Shown one piece after another: positions 17,879 through 25,791 of a stretch of 64,000 bases of DNA; positions within the stretch are counted from its first letter, which is position 1, and every line of letters starts with the position of its first letter. Source of the stretch: Bradyrhizobium canariense (GTDB lineage: Bacteria > Pseudomonadota > Alphaproteobacteria > Rhizobiales > Xanthobacteraceae); the NCBI RefSeq assembly GCF_018130465.1, contig NZ_JAFCKJ010000007.1:248001-312000 (forward strand), in the 5' to 3' direction. The position numbers and the translations under genes were made by a program. Under the pieces are notes generated by a model. It saw nothing but the letters and a program-made list of their open reading frames with translations, was not told the origin of the DNA and did no database searches.

Positions 17879-17912
17879 GATTGTATAAAGTTTCGCCTGT
17901 GATTGGATACAG
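17879..17912. promoter_or_regulatory. Candidate GntR operator pair
   Basis: GATTGTATAAAG (17879-17890) and GATTGGATACAG (17901-17912) are near-identical direct repeats 22 bp apart, two helical turns. Each resembles the ATTGTATACAAT-like palindromes bound by FCD-type GntR regulators. They lie between the divergent GntR gene and the importer operon. Confidence 0.5.
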
Positions 17913-17963
17913 CTCGTCGACTACCATCCGAGGCCGAACCTTGCCGATCGAGTCCTCACCCTC

Positions 17964-18671
17964 ATGGCCGCCAAGTCCCGACCGAAATCCGACGCGCCAG
18001 ATGCGAGCGATCGCGTCAGCCGCATCCGGGAAGGTGTGACTGCGGCAATCCTCGAACATCGCCTGCTGCCCGGCACGAAACTCGGCGAAGACGAGATCGG
18101 CGAGATCTACGGCTCGAGCCGGACGCTGGTTCGCACCGCGCTTCAACAGCTCGCGCATGAGGGCATCGTCAACATCGAGAAGAACCGTGGTGCCTTCGTC
18201 GCGCGGCCCACGCCTGCGGACGCTCGTGAAGTGTTCGAGGCGCGCCGCCTGATCGAGCCGACGATCGTCGATCACGCCGTTGACGCGGTGTCGCCGGCCT
18301 GGATCGGGCGTCTCCAGCGGCATCTTGCCGAGGAACGCGAGGCGGAGCTGCGTGGTGACGCGCGTGCTTCGGTCCGCCTCTCCGGCGACTTTCATCGACT
18401 CGTCGCCGAGATGAGTGGCCACAGCATCTATCTCGGTTTCCTCAAGGAGCTGATCGCGCGCTCCTCGCTCATCATCCTGCTCTACCGCCGGCACGACACG
18501 CCGGCCTGCGGCACCGATCATCATGCCGGCATCGTCGCCGCGATCCGCAAGCGCGACAGAGAGGCCGCGCGCGCGCAGATGTTGTCGCATCTGAACGAGA
18601 TCGAGGCCGAGCTGTTCCTGAAGGATCCCGCCGCCGACGAGTTGCGGCTCGCGGATGTGCTCGGGGTCTGA
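17964..18671 (+). CDS. GntR-family transcriptional regulator (FCD type)
   Basis: A 235-residue regulator. The N-terminal winged helix (about 20-85) has the GntR pattern LPGTKLGEDEIGEIYGSSRTLVRTAL; the C-terminal helical FCD ligand domain (about 95-220) has the metal-site residues of the family (RRLIEP, FHRLV, HHAGI). It is divergent from the sigma-54-type importer operon and most likely controls it in response to the imported compound or a product. The ATG lies in the frame without a strong ribosome binding site. Confidence 0.88.
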   Translation: MAAKSRPKSDAPDASDRVSRIREGVTAAILEHRLLPGTKLGEDEIGEIYGSSRTLVRTALQQLAHEGIVNIEKNRGAFVARPTPADAREVFEARRLIEPTIVDHAVDAVSPAWIGRLQRHLAEEREAELRGDARASVRLSGDFHRLVAEMSGHSIYLGFLKELIARSSLIILLYRRHDTPACGTDHHAGIVAAIRKRDREAARAQMLSHLNEIEAELFLKDPAADELRLADVLGV

Positions 18672-18709
18672 CCTCAGAGGCGTCCGCGCCCGGGTGGCCG
18701 CGGCCGCGG

Positions 18710-19687
18710 CTATTGCGGCTCCAATCCGAGAGTCTTGATCGACTCGAGCCAGATCGGCCCTTCCTTTTTGTAGAGCGCAATCGAGGATGCGCGATCCATT
18801 GCCGGCGAGTCGACTCCGAAGGCTTCGAGTAGCTTCTGCACGCGCTCCGTCTTGCCGCCATCCACCATCAGCTTGGCGAGCAGTTCGATCCGGTCTGCCG
18901 GTGTCGCAGCCGGCGCCACCAGCGTGGTGAAGCTGGTGAGCTGGAAGACATTGCCGGTGACCCCTTGCTCGACAAACGTCTTGGTCTCGGGAAGTTTCTT
19001 CATGCGCACCGGTGTCGGCACGGCAATCGGGCGGCCGACGCCGGTATCGAGCACCGGAAGCGCGGCCTGGTAGCTGCCGACCGCCGCCTGGATGACCCCG
19101 GCTGCAAGATCCTGCCACATCGGCGCTTCGCCGCGGTAATGCACGATGGAAATGTCGAGGCCGAATTGCCGGTTGAGCTCGGCGATCGCAATGTGCGCGA
19201 ACGAACCGATCCCGTACGAGCCGGCCGTGACCTTGTTGTGGCGCGCATAGGTGACGAACTCTTCGATCGTCTTTGCATTGGTGGCGGAATGAACCACCAG
19301 CGGCAGATGCCCCGAAGGCGTCACCGCGACGATTGTGAAATCCTTGTCCGGATCATAGGCCAGCAATTTCAGCAGCAGCCGGTTACCGAGCAAGGTGGAC
19401 GAGATCGTGTACATCAGCGTGTAACCGTCCGCCGGAGAATCCTTCACCGACTGTGCCGCCAGCGCACCGCTGGCCCCGGTCTTGTTTTCGACAATGACCG
19501 GCTGGCCAAGCTTCTGCGAGATATAGTCGCCATAGGCGCGAGCGAAGGCATCGGTGATGCCGCCTGCCGGTGTGGAGACGACGATCCTGATGGCCCGGCT
19601 CGGCCAGGCTTCGGCCCAAGCCGTTTCAGAAGCGGCCATCGTCAGGCATGCAATCGCGGCAGCCAGAATTGTCGCGGATGTCCGCAC
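18710..19687 (-). CDS. Tripartite tricarboxylate transporter (Bug) substrate-binding protein
   Basis: A 325-residue periplasmic protein of the TctC/Bug family, which captures carboxylates and other organic anions. A signal peptide ends near ETAWA (residue 25). Family features follow: WPSRAIRIVVSTPAGG, the VENKTGASGALAAQSV helix region and PADGYTL. The GTG start is preceded by GGGGGAGG. No TctA/TctB membrane genes are nearby, so it is an orphan; such Bug proteins may serve distant permeases or act in sensing. The IclR gene lies directly upstream on the same strand. Confidence 0.87.
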   Translation of the reverse strand: MRTSATILAAAIACLTMAASETAWAEAWPSRAIRIVVSTPAGGITDAFARAYGDYISQKLGQPVIVENKTGASGALAAQSVKDSPADGYTLMYTISSTLLGNRLLLKLLAYDPDKDFTIVAVTPSGHLPLVVHSATNAKTIEEFVTYARHNKVTAGSYGIGSFAHIAIAELNRQFGLDISIVHYRGEAPMWQDLAAGVIQAAVGSYQAALPVLDTGVGRPIAVPTPVRMKKLPETKTFVEQGVTGNVFQLTSFTTLVAPAATPADRIELLAKLMVDGGKTERVQKLLEAFGVDSPAMDRASSIALYKKEGPIWLESIKTLGLEPQ

Positions 19688-19785
19688 TGCGGCCTCCCCC
19701 TTTTCCCAGTGTCATTGGGCAGCCGGCAGCCACCGCAACGAGATGTCACACGGGCTAGGAGGAGGGTCAAGAAATCAAAATATCG

Positions 19786-19800
19786 TTTCACTGTGTGAAA
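19786..19800. promoter_or_regulatory. Candidate IclR operator
   Basis: TTTCAC, three bases, GTGAAA: a perfect dyad in the 116-bp space between the IclR gene and the Bug protein gene, about 100 bp before the latter's start. Likely target of the adjacent IclR regulator, though no experimental motif is known to me for it. Confidence 0.45.
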
Positions 19801-19803
19801 TGA

Positions 19804-20628
19804 TCAGCGCCGATCTGCAGGAGAACCTGGAGGAGAACCTGGCGCAGCAAGCTTGGCGCCGAGCGCCTCGGCAAGTGCGGAAGCGACCTTCTTCATCGGA
19901 GGTACGAAGCGCCGCACGCCGTCCTCCAGACCGACCGCTTCGCGAAGCATCATCACGTTCATGCTGCCGAACAGCCGATTCCGCAAAACGACGGGTACGC
20001 CAATCGCCCACACTGCGCCGCCGAAGACGCGGCGGCTGTAGGTCTCGTCCATGACCGCGAACCCGGCGCTGCGGATCGTGCGCAGCACTTTGGCGAGCCT
20101 GCCGGGGTTGCGCGCCAGATCGTTCCAGGGCTCCGGACCTAGGGCAAGCCGGGCGGCAATGCGCTCCTGCTCGGCGGGCTCGCAGAAGGCGAGATAGGCG
20201 CGCCCCATCGAGGTGCCGAGGACGGGAAAGCGAAAACCCGGCGGGCGACTGAACAGCAGCGATCCATCCACCCGCGTCGTGTGGGCGATGACCATGGACT
20301 CCTGATCGAGCACGGCAATGTCTGACGGCCAATGGATATGCTTGCGGAATTTGTTCAGGATGGGTTCAGCGATGCCGCCAATCCAGGTGGGCTCGTCATA
20401 GCCTGCGCTGAGCAGCAGCGCTCGTCCCGTCGGCGCGTAGCTGGCCGGCTCGGTACGGCGCACCACATAGCCTTCATGCTCCAGCGTTTCGAGCATGCGG
20501 ACGATCGTTGCCTTGTTGAGCCCCGTCGCCTTGTGCAGCGAGCCGACGGTCGACTGCCGTTCCTGGTTGATTACCCGCAGGACTTCCAGCCCCCTGGACA
20601 ACGCGATGACGGGGCGGAACGACGCCAT
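19804..20628 (-). CDS. IclR-family transcriptional regulator
   Basis: A 274-residue regulator with an N-terminal winged helix (about 8-65, TVGSLHKATGLNKATIVRMLETLEHEG) and a C-terminal GAF-like effector domain (about 80-255). AAGGAG precedes the ATG. It most likely controls the Bug binding protein gene immediately downstream on the same strand, with a matching palindrome between them. Confidence 0.87.
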   Translation of the reverse strand: MASFRPVIALSRGLEVLRVINQERQSTVGSLHKATGLNKATIVRMLETLEHEGYVVRRTEPASYAPTGRALLLSAGYDEPTWIGGIAEPILNKFRKHIHWPSDIAVLDQESMVIAHTTRVDGSLLFSRPPGFRFPVLGTSMGRAYLAFCEPAEQERIAARLALGPEPWNDLARNPGRLAKVLRTIRSAGFAVMDETYSRRVFGGAVWAIGVPVVLRNRLFGSMNVMMLREAVGLEDGVRRFVPPMKKVASALAEALGAKLAAPGSPPGSPADRR

Positions 20629-20985
20629 GGCAGCTCCTTGTCATTGCCTGTGCCGCCACCCGATGAAGCAACCGCCGGATCAGTCGACAGAGGTGATATC
20701 GTGTCGCCAGAGACAGGGCAGTCACTCGACGCCATCGCCTTCACCGATTGCGGGAAGGCTGGCATGAGTCAAGCTCGCTGACGCGTTCATCTCGGTTTCG
20801 AGAAGGGCGGGATTCGCAGTCAATTCGATCGCTTGCTGCGCCCGGCAGCAATTTAGTTCCTGTGGTCAAGCCGGATTGTGACAAGCCTCGCCAGATTGTT
20901 GCGCTTGGAGCGTCGTGTGGACGATCGTGCGCTGCGACTTAACGTGGCTATTCTTCGCGGGCCGCAGCGGCTATATGATGGCGCT
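20629..20985. other. Intergenic stretch without recognised gene
   Basis: Promoter region of the IclR gene on one side and of the CYTH-CHAD gene on the other. Apart from the Pho-box array at its right end I see no feature I can support here. Short frames crossing it look non-coding. Confidence 0.4.
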
Positions 20986-21014
20986 CTGTCATCGAACTGT
21001 CATGTTACTGTAAA
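20986..21014 (+). promoter_or_regulatory. Pho box array (PhoB operator)
   Basis: CTGTCAT at 20986-20992, CTGTCAT at 20997-21003 and CTGTAAA at 21008-21014 are repeated every 11 bp with four-base spacers, the exact organisation of PhoB sites. It abuts the CYTH-CHAD gene, so that gene is predicted to belong to the phosphate-starvation regulon. Confidence 0.7.
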
Positions 21015-22783
21015 TGCTGAAGTCAGACGCAACGCCGGTTCGCAAGGCTCCGAGCGCGCGGGATGGGAATCCTGTTGCGAAGGACAACAAGAGAACGCAA
21101 GTCATCGCCGGCTTCTTCAGGCAGCGTGAATCCGCCGAGCTCGTCGCGGAACCTGTGATCGTCGAGGGCGCTGTGATCGATCAGACGCCATCGCAAGACG
21201 CGGAACCGGCAACGGAACCGCTCCGGTCGAGCGCTGCCGCGCATGCCGCCGGTGAGATCGAGCTCAAGCTTCTCGTCCATGCCGATCGCATGGCGCATTT
21301 CAACGCTGTGCCCGTCATCGCGGCGAACGCGCGCAACAAGGGCACGCGCAAGCATCTCAAGTCCGTCTACTACGACACGCCGGAGCGGACGTTGCGTCGC
21401 AACGGTTTGAGCTTGCGCGTTCGTCAGAGCGGTGCGCGCTTCGTGCAAACCGTGAAGACCGACGCGGTGGACGATCCGCTCCGCCGTAGTGAGTGGGAGG
21501 CAAGCGTACGTTCGCTTGCGCCCGATCTCGCTTTGGCAATGCCCTTCATTCCCGAGAAGCTTCGCAACTCTCTCGCAGCGCAGCCGCTCGAGGCCGTCTT
21601 CACCGCCGACATCCATCGTCATGCGCGGATGGTTGACCTGCCGTCCGGCACGGTCGAAATCGCCTTCGATCAGGGCGCTCTTACGGCCGGCGAGCGGTCG
21701 TTACCGGTGAGCGAGATCGAACTTGAACTCAAGAGCGGCAGCGCGAGCACGATCTACGAGATCGCGTTGCGGCTTGCAGAGCACGGCGTGGTGAAGCCGT
21801 CGATCCGCACCAAATCGGCTCGCGGCTTCGATCTTGCCGCCGACAAGCCGCCCTCGGCGCGACGTCCGGGAAAGTTTCGTCTCGATCCGTCAGTCACGTT
21901 GGACGAGGCGTTCGCGACAATCCTGCGTTCCTGCTTCCTCCATTTGCTTCAGTCGCTGCCGGCGGCCGAGGACGGCCGCAATCCGGAAGGCGTCCATCAA
22001 CTGCGCGTCTCGCTGCGCCGGCTTCGATCTGCGCTGGATCTGATGCGGTCGGTCGGCGCGCTCAGCAATCTCGATGCGCTGCGGTCGGAAGTCAGATGGC
22101 TGGCGCAAGACCTCTCCGCCGCGCGCGACTGGGACGTGTTCCAGATCGAGACCCTGCCGACGATCGCAAAGGCCTGTCCGTCGGTCGCGGGCTTCGATGC
22201 GCTGGGCCGGGCTGCGGCCGGGCGTCAGTCCGACGCCTATCGCAAGGCGCATGGCGCGCTCGAAGATCGCCGCTGCGCCGTGTTCCTGATCGGCCTCGGC
22301 AGCTGGATCGAGACGCGGGGCTGGCGCAACGACGTTGCCGCGGAAGATCTCGGCCAGCTCGCCGAACCCGCCGTCAATTTCGCGCAGCGCATTCTGTCGG
22401 AGCAATATGCGAAGGTGCTCAGGCGCGGCCGCCGCTTCAAGTCGCTTCCCGCCGAAGGTCTGCACCGCGTGCGGCTCGCGACCAAGCGGCTGCGCTATCT
22501 CGGCGAGTTTCTGCTGCCGCTGTTCGCGGACCGCAAATCCGCGCGAAAATTCTCGCGCAGGCTCGCCGGCTTGCAGGAGCAGCTCGGCGCCTTCAACGAC
22601 ATGGCGGTCACGGCATCATTGCTCGACGGGCTTGGTGCCGAGCCCGACGGCGCCATTGCCGCGGCGGCGATCGCCGGCTGGCAGGCGCGCGCGTCGATCG
22701 GGGTGCAGCCCGCCCTGCAAGGCACATGGCGCGATTTCACCGCCGCGCGCGTACCCTGGTCGCGGCAGACGCAGCAGGATTGA
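21014..22783 (+). CDS. CYTH and CHAD domain protein (polyphosphate-related)
   Basis: A protein of up to 589 residues. The CYTH (triphosphate tunnel) domain runs from about 80 to 280, opening with the hallmark EIELKL; its Arg/Lys-rich strands bind polyanionic phosphate. The CHAD domain (about 295-580) is helical, with conserved His/Arg/Lys (GVHQLRVSLRRLRSAL and GLHRVRLATKRLRYLGEF) that bind polyphosphate. Such proteins hydrolyse triphosphate or tether to polyphosphate granules. The first 75 residues are not conserved-looking. The third Pho repeat overlaps the ATG at 21014, so if PhoB acts there the true start is probably downstream, for example GTG at 21155 or 21173. Confidence 0.88.
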   Translation: MLKSDATPVRKAPSARDGNPVAKDNKRTQVIAGFFRQRESAELVAEPVIVEGAVIDQTPSQDAEPATEPLRSSAAAHAAGEIELKLLVHADRMAHFNAVPVIAANARNKGTRKHLKSVYYDTPERTLRRNGLSLRVRQSGARFVQTVKTDAVDDPLRRSEWEASVRSLAPDLALAMPFIPEKLRNSLAAQPLEAVFTADIHRHARMVDLPSGTVEIAFDQGALTAGERSLPVSEIELELKSGSASTIYEIALRLAEHGVVKPSIRTKSARGFDLAADKPPSARRPGKFRLDPSVTLDEAFATILRSCFLHLLQSLPAAEDGRNPEGVHQLRVSLRRLRSALDLMRSVGALSNLDALRSEVRWLAQDLSAARDWDVFQIETLPTIAKACPSVAGFDALGRAAAGRQSDAYRKAHGALEDRRCAVFLIGLGSWIETRGWRNDVAAEDLGQLAEPAVNFAQRILSEQYAKVLRRGRRFKSLPAEGLHRVRLATKRLRYLGEFLLPLFADRKSARKFSRRLAGLQEQLGAFNDMAVTASLLDGLGAEPDGAIAAAAIAGWQARASIGVQPALQGTWRDFTAARVPWSRQTQQD

Positions 22784-22806
22784 GCGAAGTACATCCCCCA
22801 AAAAAG

Positions 22807-22838
22807 TTGCGCCCAGCCATTGGGGGATGGCTGGGCGC
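22807..22838 (-). terminator. Rho-independent terminator of the transglutaminase gene
   Basis: A perfect 12-bp stem (22809-22820 with 22827-22838) and six-base loop. On the minus strand it is followed by AACTTTTTT, so it serves the gene ending at 22917. It could also slow plus-strand transcription from the CYTH-CHAD gene. Confidence 0.7.
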
Positions 22839-22916
22839 GCGCGAACCGGTCTGGGACGGGGAGGGGTGGGGATGTGACCGGGTCGCGTATCTCTTTCGTT
22901 TGTCTCTACTGATCTA

Positions 22917-23543
22917 CTACTGGTCCCTTGCGCTGGCGGTGGAGACCGCCGGCTTGGTATCACCGAGCGAGACCCAGACGTTGGGATCGCTCTGCGACTG
23001 GCGCTTGACGAAGCGGTAGCCGGTCTCCGTCCAGGCAACGACGTTCTCGTTCTGATTGTCGAGAACGAACTCGCCCTTGTCGGTCTTCACCGTCAGCACC
23101 GCGTGTCCTTCGCCCTTCTTGTCGCGCACGACGGTGATGAGCAGGGCCTCGCGCGGCCATCCGGCATCGATCAGCATCTTGCGCTTCAACAACACGTAGT
23201 CTTCACAGTCGCCGTAACCGTCCGACGGCAGCGACCACTTTTCGATCACGCCCCAGTGCTCCTGGTCGGTCAAAGGCTTGACGGTCTCGTTGACCCAGCG
23301 ATTGACCTTGACGAGGTCGCGCCATGCAGCCTGCGACATCACGATGTCGCGCGGTTGCGTCGGTGCGCCCTGGCACTGAGCGGCATTATCCGCACAGAAC
23401 TCGACCCAGCCGATCGGCGCACGCGTGGTGTCGCCGAGGCTTGCGTAGAGCAGACGGCCTTCGCCGGCCTGCGCTGCCGCGCTCATTCCGAAGAGCATGG
23501 CGGCCAGCGCCATTCCCTTCCCCAGTCCCCCGAAATCAAGCAT
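22917..23543 (-). CDS. Transglutaminase-like cysteine peptidase (BTLCP family)
   Basis: A 208-residue exported protein of the bacterial transglutaminase-like cysteine proteinase family. A signal peptide ends near AAAQA (residue 26). The triad is visible as C113 (GDCEDYVLLKR), H147 (GHAVLTV) and D162 (LDNQ). Homologues in other bacteria are periplasmic proteases such as LapG, which trims adhesins under c-di-GMP control, but no lapD partner is present here. ATG at 23543 is preferred because it places the signal peptide at the N-terminus; an earlier start adds ten residues. Confidence 0.85.
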   Translation of the reverse strand: MLDFGGLGKGMALAAMLFGMSAAAQAGEGRLLYASLGDTTRAPIGWVEFCADNAAQCQGAPTQPRDIVMSQAAWRDLVKVNRWVNETVKPLTDQEHWGVIEKWSLPSDGYGDCEDYVLLKRKMLIDAGWPREALLITVVRDKKGEGHAVLTVKTDKGEFVLDNQNENVVAWTETGYRFVKRQSQSDPNVWVSLGDTKPAVSTASARDQ

Positions 23544-23600
23544 TGCGGCCCCCGTTTCTTGTTGGGACCACATTGCGCAGGGAGCTTTTGAGTTGCCGCT

Positions 23601-23720
23601 AAGTCAACCAAGTCAAGTCGAGTCGAATACAAGTAAAACACGCGACGAATTCGATCTATACTTGAGTCAAACTTGAATAAAATTCGATATGACTGCAATT
23701 GATTCAAATTTTATCGATTA
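23601..23720. repeat. AT-rich segment with repeated AGTC(A/G)A motifs
   Basis: The lowest-GC stretch nearby. AAGTCAA or close variants occur at 23601, 23610, 23615, 23620 and 23664, several five or nine bases apart. It lies 60-180 bp upstream of the transglutaminase start and may be a promoter or multi-site operator. Confidence 0.35.
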
Positions 23721-23802
23721 ACGCGGAAACGCTGGCGGAACTGTTGTTTGCACGCACCCGCAGCCCCCGCGTTAACCCGCGCGAGGCGCGTCGCGACCCA
23801 TG

Positions 23803-23836
23803 AAAAAGGCGGCGTCCGCATCGCGGAGGCCGCCTT
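23803..23836 (-). terminator. Rho-independent terminator of the PilZ gene
   Basis: A 14-bp stem with one mismatch (23806-23819 with 23823-23836) and a three-base loop. On the minus strand five T follow. It lies 39 bases beyond the PilZ stop codon. Confidence 0.78.
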
Positions 23837-23874
23837 CAGGGCTGGAAATGCAGTGGTTTTGGTGCCTTCGCGCT

Positions 23875-24486
23875 TTACCGCGCGGTAACGCTCTCTTCGA
23901 GAGTCTCAATTGGCTGCGCGTGGACGAACTCGAGGGCGAAGCCGTCTTCGAGGTTTCGGACCACGCGGCCCTGGACCCGGCCGAGCAGAACCGTCGATTT
24001 CAGCGGGGGACGGTTCTCGGCGGCGATGGCCGCGCCCGACAGCGAGAGGTCGATGATGCGGCAGGTCATCTTGGTGCCGTCCTCGAGCGTCAGCACCGCG
24101 ATCGGGTTGCGCGGCACGATACGGTCGTGGCGGCGGTCTTCCGGCAGGTTGAGGATGTCGCGGTTGGCGAGCCAGGTGAGCTGGGCGGCGAGCTTGTCGC
24201 GCTTTCGCGGGGTCGCACCGACCGTCATGGCGAAGCCATTGTCGATGATGCGGGTGATCTTGCCCTCGACGCGGCCGATATGGTCGAGATAGGCGACCAC
24301 GCGGTCGCCGACATTGCCGATGCCGGGGGCCAGCAGTGCCAGCCCGCCCGGCGACATGTTGATCACCTGGCAGGGGAATTCACGGCGGTCCGGCAGCATG
24401 TAGCGGCCGAGCAGGTGTACCTTCACCCGCTGGAAACGCCGACGTTCCTCGGCGGCCGGAAGAAATTTTTTGTTCGCCAACGCCAT
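23875..24486 (-). CDS. Double PilZ domain protein
   Basis: A 203-residue cytoplasmic protein with two PilZ domains. The first (about 14-100) has the c-di-GMP signature RRRFQR and NMSPGG; the second (about 115-195) has an RxxxR-like HDRIVPR and DLSLSG. Both halves therefore keep the RxxxR and (D/N)xSxxG elements for binding cyclic di-GMP. It probably links c-di-GMP to motility or envelope functions. ATG at 24486 is chosen; a GTG two codons earlier is possible. A near-consensus CtrA site lies about 58 bp upstream. Confidence 0.85.
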   Translation of the reverse strand: MALANKKFLPAAEERRRFQRVKVHLLGRYMLPDRREFPCQVINMSPGGLALLAPGIGNVGDRVVAYLDHIGRVEGKITRIIDNGFAMTVGATPRKRDKLAAQLTWLANRDILNLPEDRRHDRIVPRNPIAVLTLEDGTKMTCRIIDLSLSGAAIAAENRPPLKSTVLLGRVQGRVVRNLEDGFALEFVHAQPIETLEESVTAR

Positions 24487-24543
24487 TTTCACAACCCGAC
24501 CCCCCGCCTGGCGGAGTCCGGGACGACCGTAAGGTGCACAGGG

Positions 24544-24558
24544 TTAATGCCGCGTTAG
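24544..24558 (-). promoter_or_regulatory. Near-consensus CtrA site upstream of the PilZ gene
   Basis: On the minus strand CTAA, seven bases, TTAAC: one mismatch from the TTAA-N7-TTAAC consensus, 58 bp before the PilZ start. Sequence match only. Confidence 0.35.
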
Positions 24559-25721
24559 GATCGGGCGCGGCGATGACGAACAGACACAATGCGTTCGAAA
24601 AGCCACATCAGTGGCGGGCAGGCCAGCACCGTCAGCGCGCCGAGGTCGAGCGCGACCGCGGCAGTGCCGGCCGATTTGGCGAGCCGGCCCGCCACCGCCG
24701 GTCCCAGCGTCATCGCCGCATAGAAGAGAGTGTAGAACACGCCCATCCCGATCGCCCTCGTTTCCGGCACAAGCACGCGGGCGGTCAGGCTCATGATCGG
24801 GCCGGCCGGATGGCCGCCGATCAGGCCGATCAGGACGAGGATCGTGATCACGGCGTCGGACCGGGTCAGCCAGGCCAGCAGGGCGGCCACCACGAGGCTG
24901 GCCGCGATCGCCAGCACGAGGGGCCGCTTGAAGCGATCGGCGAGATAGCCGCCTGCCGGCACCGAGATCACCGACAGCCACATCACGAGGCTGATGGCCG
25001 ATCCCGCCGCGGCAATGCTCCAGCCGCGCTCGGCGAGCAGCGACGGGCCGAACGAGAAGATCATGGCGAAGCCGACATTATAGAGGCCCCAGATCGCGCC
25101 CGCGATGATCACCGCCAACAGAGCGAGCGCATCAAGCCGCCCGGAGCCGGCCGCGCTGGCGGTTGCTCCCGGCGGGGATTGGTAGAACGTGATCAGCACA
25201 ATGCCGATCGCGGTCAGCGCGCCGGCCACGAGGAACACGGCGCCGGCGCCATAGGCGGTGCCGATCGCCGGCAGCACCAGGAGCGAGATCGCAACGCCCG
25301 CCGGCCAGGAGTTGACGAAGATCGCCATCGCGGTGGCGATCTCCTTACCCGCAAACCAGTCGGTGCCCATCTTGGTGAGCTGCACGGTCAGCAGCACGCC
25401 GCCGGCGCCGGAGGCAAGCCGGCCCGCCAACTGCCAGCCCCAGACGTCGGTGGTGGCCATGGTCAGGCTGCCCGCCGTCATCAGCAGCAACGCCGCGATG
25501 GTCGTGGGCTTGTCGCCAAGGGTCTGGCCGATCGCGCCGCCCGGCAGCGCCAGCACGATGCCCGGAGTGAAATAGAGCCCGATCAGGATGCCGATATCGG
25601 CGAGCCCGACGCCAAAAGTCTGTTGCAGCAGCGGCGCAACCGCCGCCACGCTCTGGAACTGGAACGCGATGGTGAGGCGAACGACGAACAGGATCGCAAG
25701 AATGCCCCAGCGATTGTGCAA
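24555..25721 (-). CDS. MFS transporter (cyanate/nitrate-type carrier)
   Basis: A 388-residue inner-membrane carrier with about 12 membrane segments. The arrangement (PGGAIGQTLGDKPTT after segment 2 and a central loop near 190-200) is like the CynX/NimT and nitrate-type MFS families. Direction and substrate unknown. The start codon is TTG but it follows a strong GGAGGTGAG site, which supports it. The next MFS gene ends 70 bp upstream on the same strand, so they may be cotranscribed. Confidence 0.82.
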   Translation of the reverse strand: MHNRWGILAILFVVRLTIAFQFQSVAAVAPLLQQTFGVGLADIGILIGLYFTPGIVLALPGGAIGQTLGDKPTTIAALLLMTAGSLTMATTDVWGWQLAGRLASGAGGVLLTVQLTKMGTDWFAGKEIATAMAIFVNSWPAGVAISLLVLPAIGTAYGAGAVFLVAGALTAIGIVLITFYQSPPGATASAAGSGRLDALALLAVIIAGAIWGLYNVGFAMIFSFGPSLLAERGWSIAAAGSAISLVMWLSVISVPAGGYLADRFKRPLVLAIAASLVVAALLAWLTRSDAVITILVLIGLIGGHPAGPIMSLTARVLVPETRAIGMGVFYTLFYAAMTLGPAVAGRLAKSAGTAAVALDLGALTVLACPPLMWLFERIVSVRHRRARS

Positions 25722-25791
25722 CGTCTCACCTCCCTGGCCCTGTATCGAGCGTGCGGTGGCGAGACGTCGGAGTCAACCGCAAGCTCCGAGC

